This document shows, piece after piece, positions 54,237-55,495 of a stretch of DNA of 55,495 nt. Made by a program: the position numbers and the translations under genes. The first letter of the stretch is position 1; every line of letters starts with the position of its first letter. Source of the DNA: an uncultured Bacillota bacterium (GTDB lineage Bacteria; Bacillota; Clostridia; Peptostreptococcales; Anaerovoracaceae); the NCBI GenBank assembly GCA_949295785.1, contig CASFMJ010000107.1, forward strand, positions 1-55,495, read 5' to 3'. The notes below the pieces were generated by a model. The model had not been told where the DNA came from, searched no databases, and worked only from the letters and a program-made list of their open reading frames with translations.

Positions 54237-55175
54237 ATGAAAAAAAGGACACTTTTATCAGTATTTCTGTCACTGATGCTGATTTTCAGCCTTAGCGCAT
54301 GCGGCAGCAAAGATTCAGGAGGCAGCGGCGGCTCAGGTGGCAGCAGCACAGGAGGAACCCTGTACGACAGAACAGCCATATCAGCAGAAGAGGGTACCGA
54401 ATCCAAGGTAAGTATGGATGACATTAAATGGAGCTTTGAAAACCAGACCAAATACGACGAGGAAAATGGATATCTTACATATGAAAATAACACAGGTTAT
54501 GATTTAGTTTTCTTCTATCTTGATTTTGCTCTAAAGAGGGATCTGACAGAAGAGCAGCAGTCTGAACTCCATAAACAGCTGACAGAATTCAACGGCCTGA
54601 CAGAGTCTGATATAGATGAGACCCGATATTCTGACTCTCACGTTGAGGCAGGATGGACTATCGGACCCGGAAGTATGCATGTAGTGCCGGACGGAGAGTC
54701 GCTGGCAGTGGAAATGAGATGCTATGTGGATTACAAAGGTTTCAAAATTGACTCAGCATTAATGGAGTATTTTGAACCCTTAAGAGCCAAGTTCTCATAT
54801 GCAGACGGAGATGATATCAGGTCCTTTGAATATACCTTTGCAACCGATACATATGAGGAAGAGTGGTCTGTTGTCAATGGCCGCTACTGGTCTGACAGCG
54901 ACCTTGCAAAATCGCTGCCTGAGCTTCCAAAGGATAAAATATCGGTTCTTGCCGAGGAAGAGAACGATACAGATACAAGGTTTGACGTGACAGTAGGAAA
55001 AGTATCAGAAGAAGATTATAAAGACTATGTAAAAGCGTGCAAGAAAGAAGGATACGAAGAGGATGCAGAAGAGACTGATGGAGAGTATTCGGCAACAAAC
55101 GGCGAATATCAGCTGCATCTGGAATATTTAGATGGGTCAGAAGGCATGCGAATTCAGGTTGTTCCTTTAAGCTGA
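54237..55175 (+). CDS. Uncharacterised lipoprotein
   Basis: 312 residues. Lipobox LSAC at Cys22, then a glycine/serine spacer (GGSGGSGGSS). The middle domain (about 55-210) resembles a beta-sandwich; the C-terminal domain (about 245-312, FDVTVGKVSEEDYKDYVKACKKEGY) looks like DUF6591, by memory. AGGAGG precedes the ATG. Function unknown. Confidence 0.8.
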   Translation: MKKRTLLSVFLSLMLIFSLSACGSKDSGGSGGSGGSSTGGTLYDRTAISAEEGTESKVSMDDIKWSFENQTKYDEENGYLTYENNTGYDLVFFYLDFALKRDLTEEQQSELHKQLTEFNGLTESDIDETRYSDSHVEAGWTIGPGSMHVVPDGESLAVEMRCYVDYKGFKIDSALMEYFEPLRAKFSYADGDDIRSFEYTFATDTYEEEWSVVNGRYWSDSDLAKSLPELPKDKISVLAEEENDTDTRFDVTVGKVSEEDYKDYVKACKKEGYEEDAEETDGEYSATNGEYQLHLEYLDGSEGMRIQVVPLS

Positions 55176-55229
55176 AAAAACTATACATAAGAAAGAGGAA
55201 GTTTCAGAACTTCCTCTCAGACCGTAGAC

Positions 55230-55265
55230 AAAGCCCGGCCTAAAACAGAAGGCTGGGCTTTTCTA
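55230..55265 (+). terminator. Terminator after the lipoprotein gene
   Basis: AAAGCCCGGCC / GGCTGGGCTTT stem with one G-U pair and a T-run. A second GAGGAAGTT hairpin without T-run is just upstream. Confidence 0.7.
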
Positions 55266-55378
55266 ATGCTTAAAATGATAGCTTTAGTCGAAATCGAGCC
55301 TGTGAAAAAAAGTCTGTAAATACGACATGAGATTATCCTTCTATGGTAAAATCTAATCAACCATAGGAGGATATTTTT

Positions 55379-55495
55379 ATGGCTAACAAGAAAAAAGAAG
55401 TTTATCATGTTAAACCACTCAATGAAAACAAGAAAAATATCATCGCAGCTCTAATCGAAGAATATGATATCGAAACAGCTGACGATATTCAGGAA
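55379..55495 (+). CDS. IS256-type transposase, N-terminal part (cut by window edge)
   Basis: 39 codons from ATG 55379 (TAGGAGG upstream): a lysine-rich start, then NIIAALIEEYDIETADDIQE, which resembles the N terminus of IS256/mutator transposases (EYDI..AEDIQDAL). GAGCCTGTG at 55296 may mark the left inverted repeat. The rest lies outside. Confidence 0.65.
   Translation, partial: MANKKKEVYHVKPLNENKKNIIAALIEEYDIETADDIQE

Overview
The window comes from a low-GC, Gram-positive, anaerobic endospore former of the class Clostridia. The evidence is the sporulation genes (spoIIGA-sigE-sigG, a sigK-type sigma factor, a YlmC/YmxH-family gene), the Gram-positive type of LexA box, the infC-rpmI-rplT leader, the mreBCD-PBP2-minD order and the strong A/G-rich ribosome binding sites. 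I do not name a genus.

Layout. 1-6.7 kb: two tandem LysO-type exporters facing an ABC-F ATPase; then lexA with its own SOS box, a NimA-like flavoprotein and tag, all on the minus strand; then a TetR regulator. 6.8-11.7 kb: two small unknown proteins, two FMN-reductase-like genes, tRNA-Arg(CCG), and a redox locus in which a Crp/Fnr regulator diverges from a TIGR04076-like protein and a two-cluster ferredoxin, converging on an odd flavoprotein. 11.7-17.1 kb: one apparent operon, gtrA-tetR-class III aminotransferase-FGGY kinase-duplicated class II aldolase, that looks like an undescribed catabolic pathway. 17.3-20.4 kb: a large thioester/Cna-B/VaFE surface protein with a sortase-like tail. 20.4-21.1 kb: non-coding DNA with three kinds of repeat. 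21.1-22.6 kb: L20-type leader and infC-rpmI-rplT.

22.7-31.5 kb is the most striking part. A D-Ala-D-Ala carboxypeptidase gene of the DacB/DacF type is split, between its SxN and KTG active-site motifs, by a 7,494-bp element with a large serine recombinase at its right end. A 12-bp core (23261-23272 and 30755-30766) is duplicated at the ends. The element's two ends are inverted repeats of each other, and both attB and attP show dyad symmetry around the same TG dinucleotide. Precise excision would rejoin the gene in frame as a 439-residue protein. The gene has a good match to a sigma-E promoter upstream and lies about 0.5 kb from spoIIGA-sigE-sigG. This is the arrangement of the sigK skin elements, but in a spore-wall enzyme gene. 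The cargo is an ABC exporter, a membrane-anchored beta-propeller-like protein and a sigma-70-like factor, not a prophage.

31.6-34.4 kb: DUF3343 protein, then spoIIGA-sigE with a Spo0A box, then sigG. 34.4-35.2 kb: non-coding, with a second copy (inverted) of an intergenic repeat that carries Spo0A-like boxes. 35.2-41.8 kb: a NifU-like/GGGtGRT pair and a BMP-type nucleoside ABC importer. 41.8-46.2 kb: lipoprotein PPIase, ylmC-like, nrdR, cmk and a class B PBP whose ribosome binding site sits inside the cmk terminator. 46.3-47.3 kb: sigK-type sigma factor and a small DUF1540 protein on the minus strand. 47.4-54.0 kb: radC-mreB-mreC-mreD-PBP2-minD, the cell-shape and division cluster. 54.2-55.5 kb: a lipoprotein and, at the edge, the start of an IS256-type transposase.
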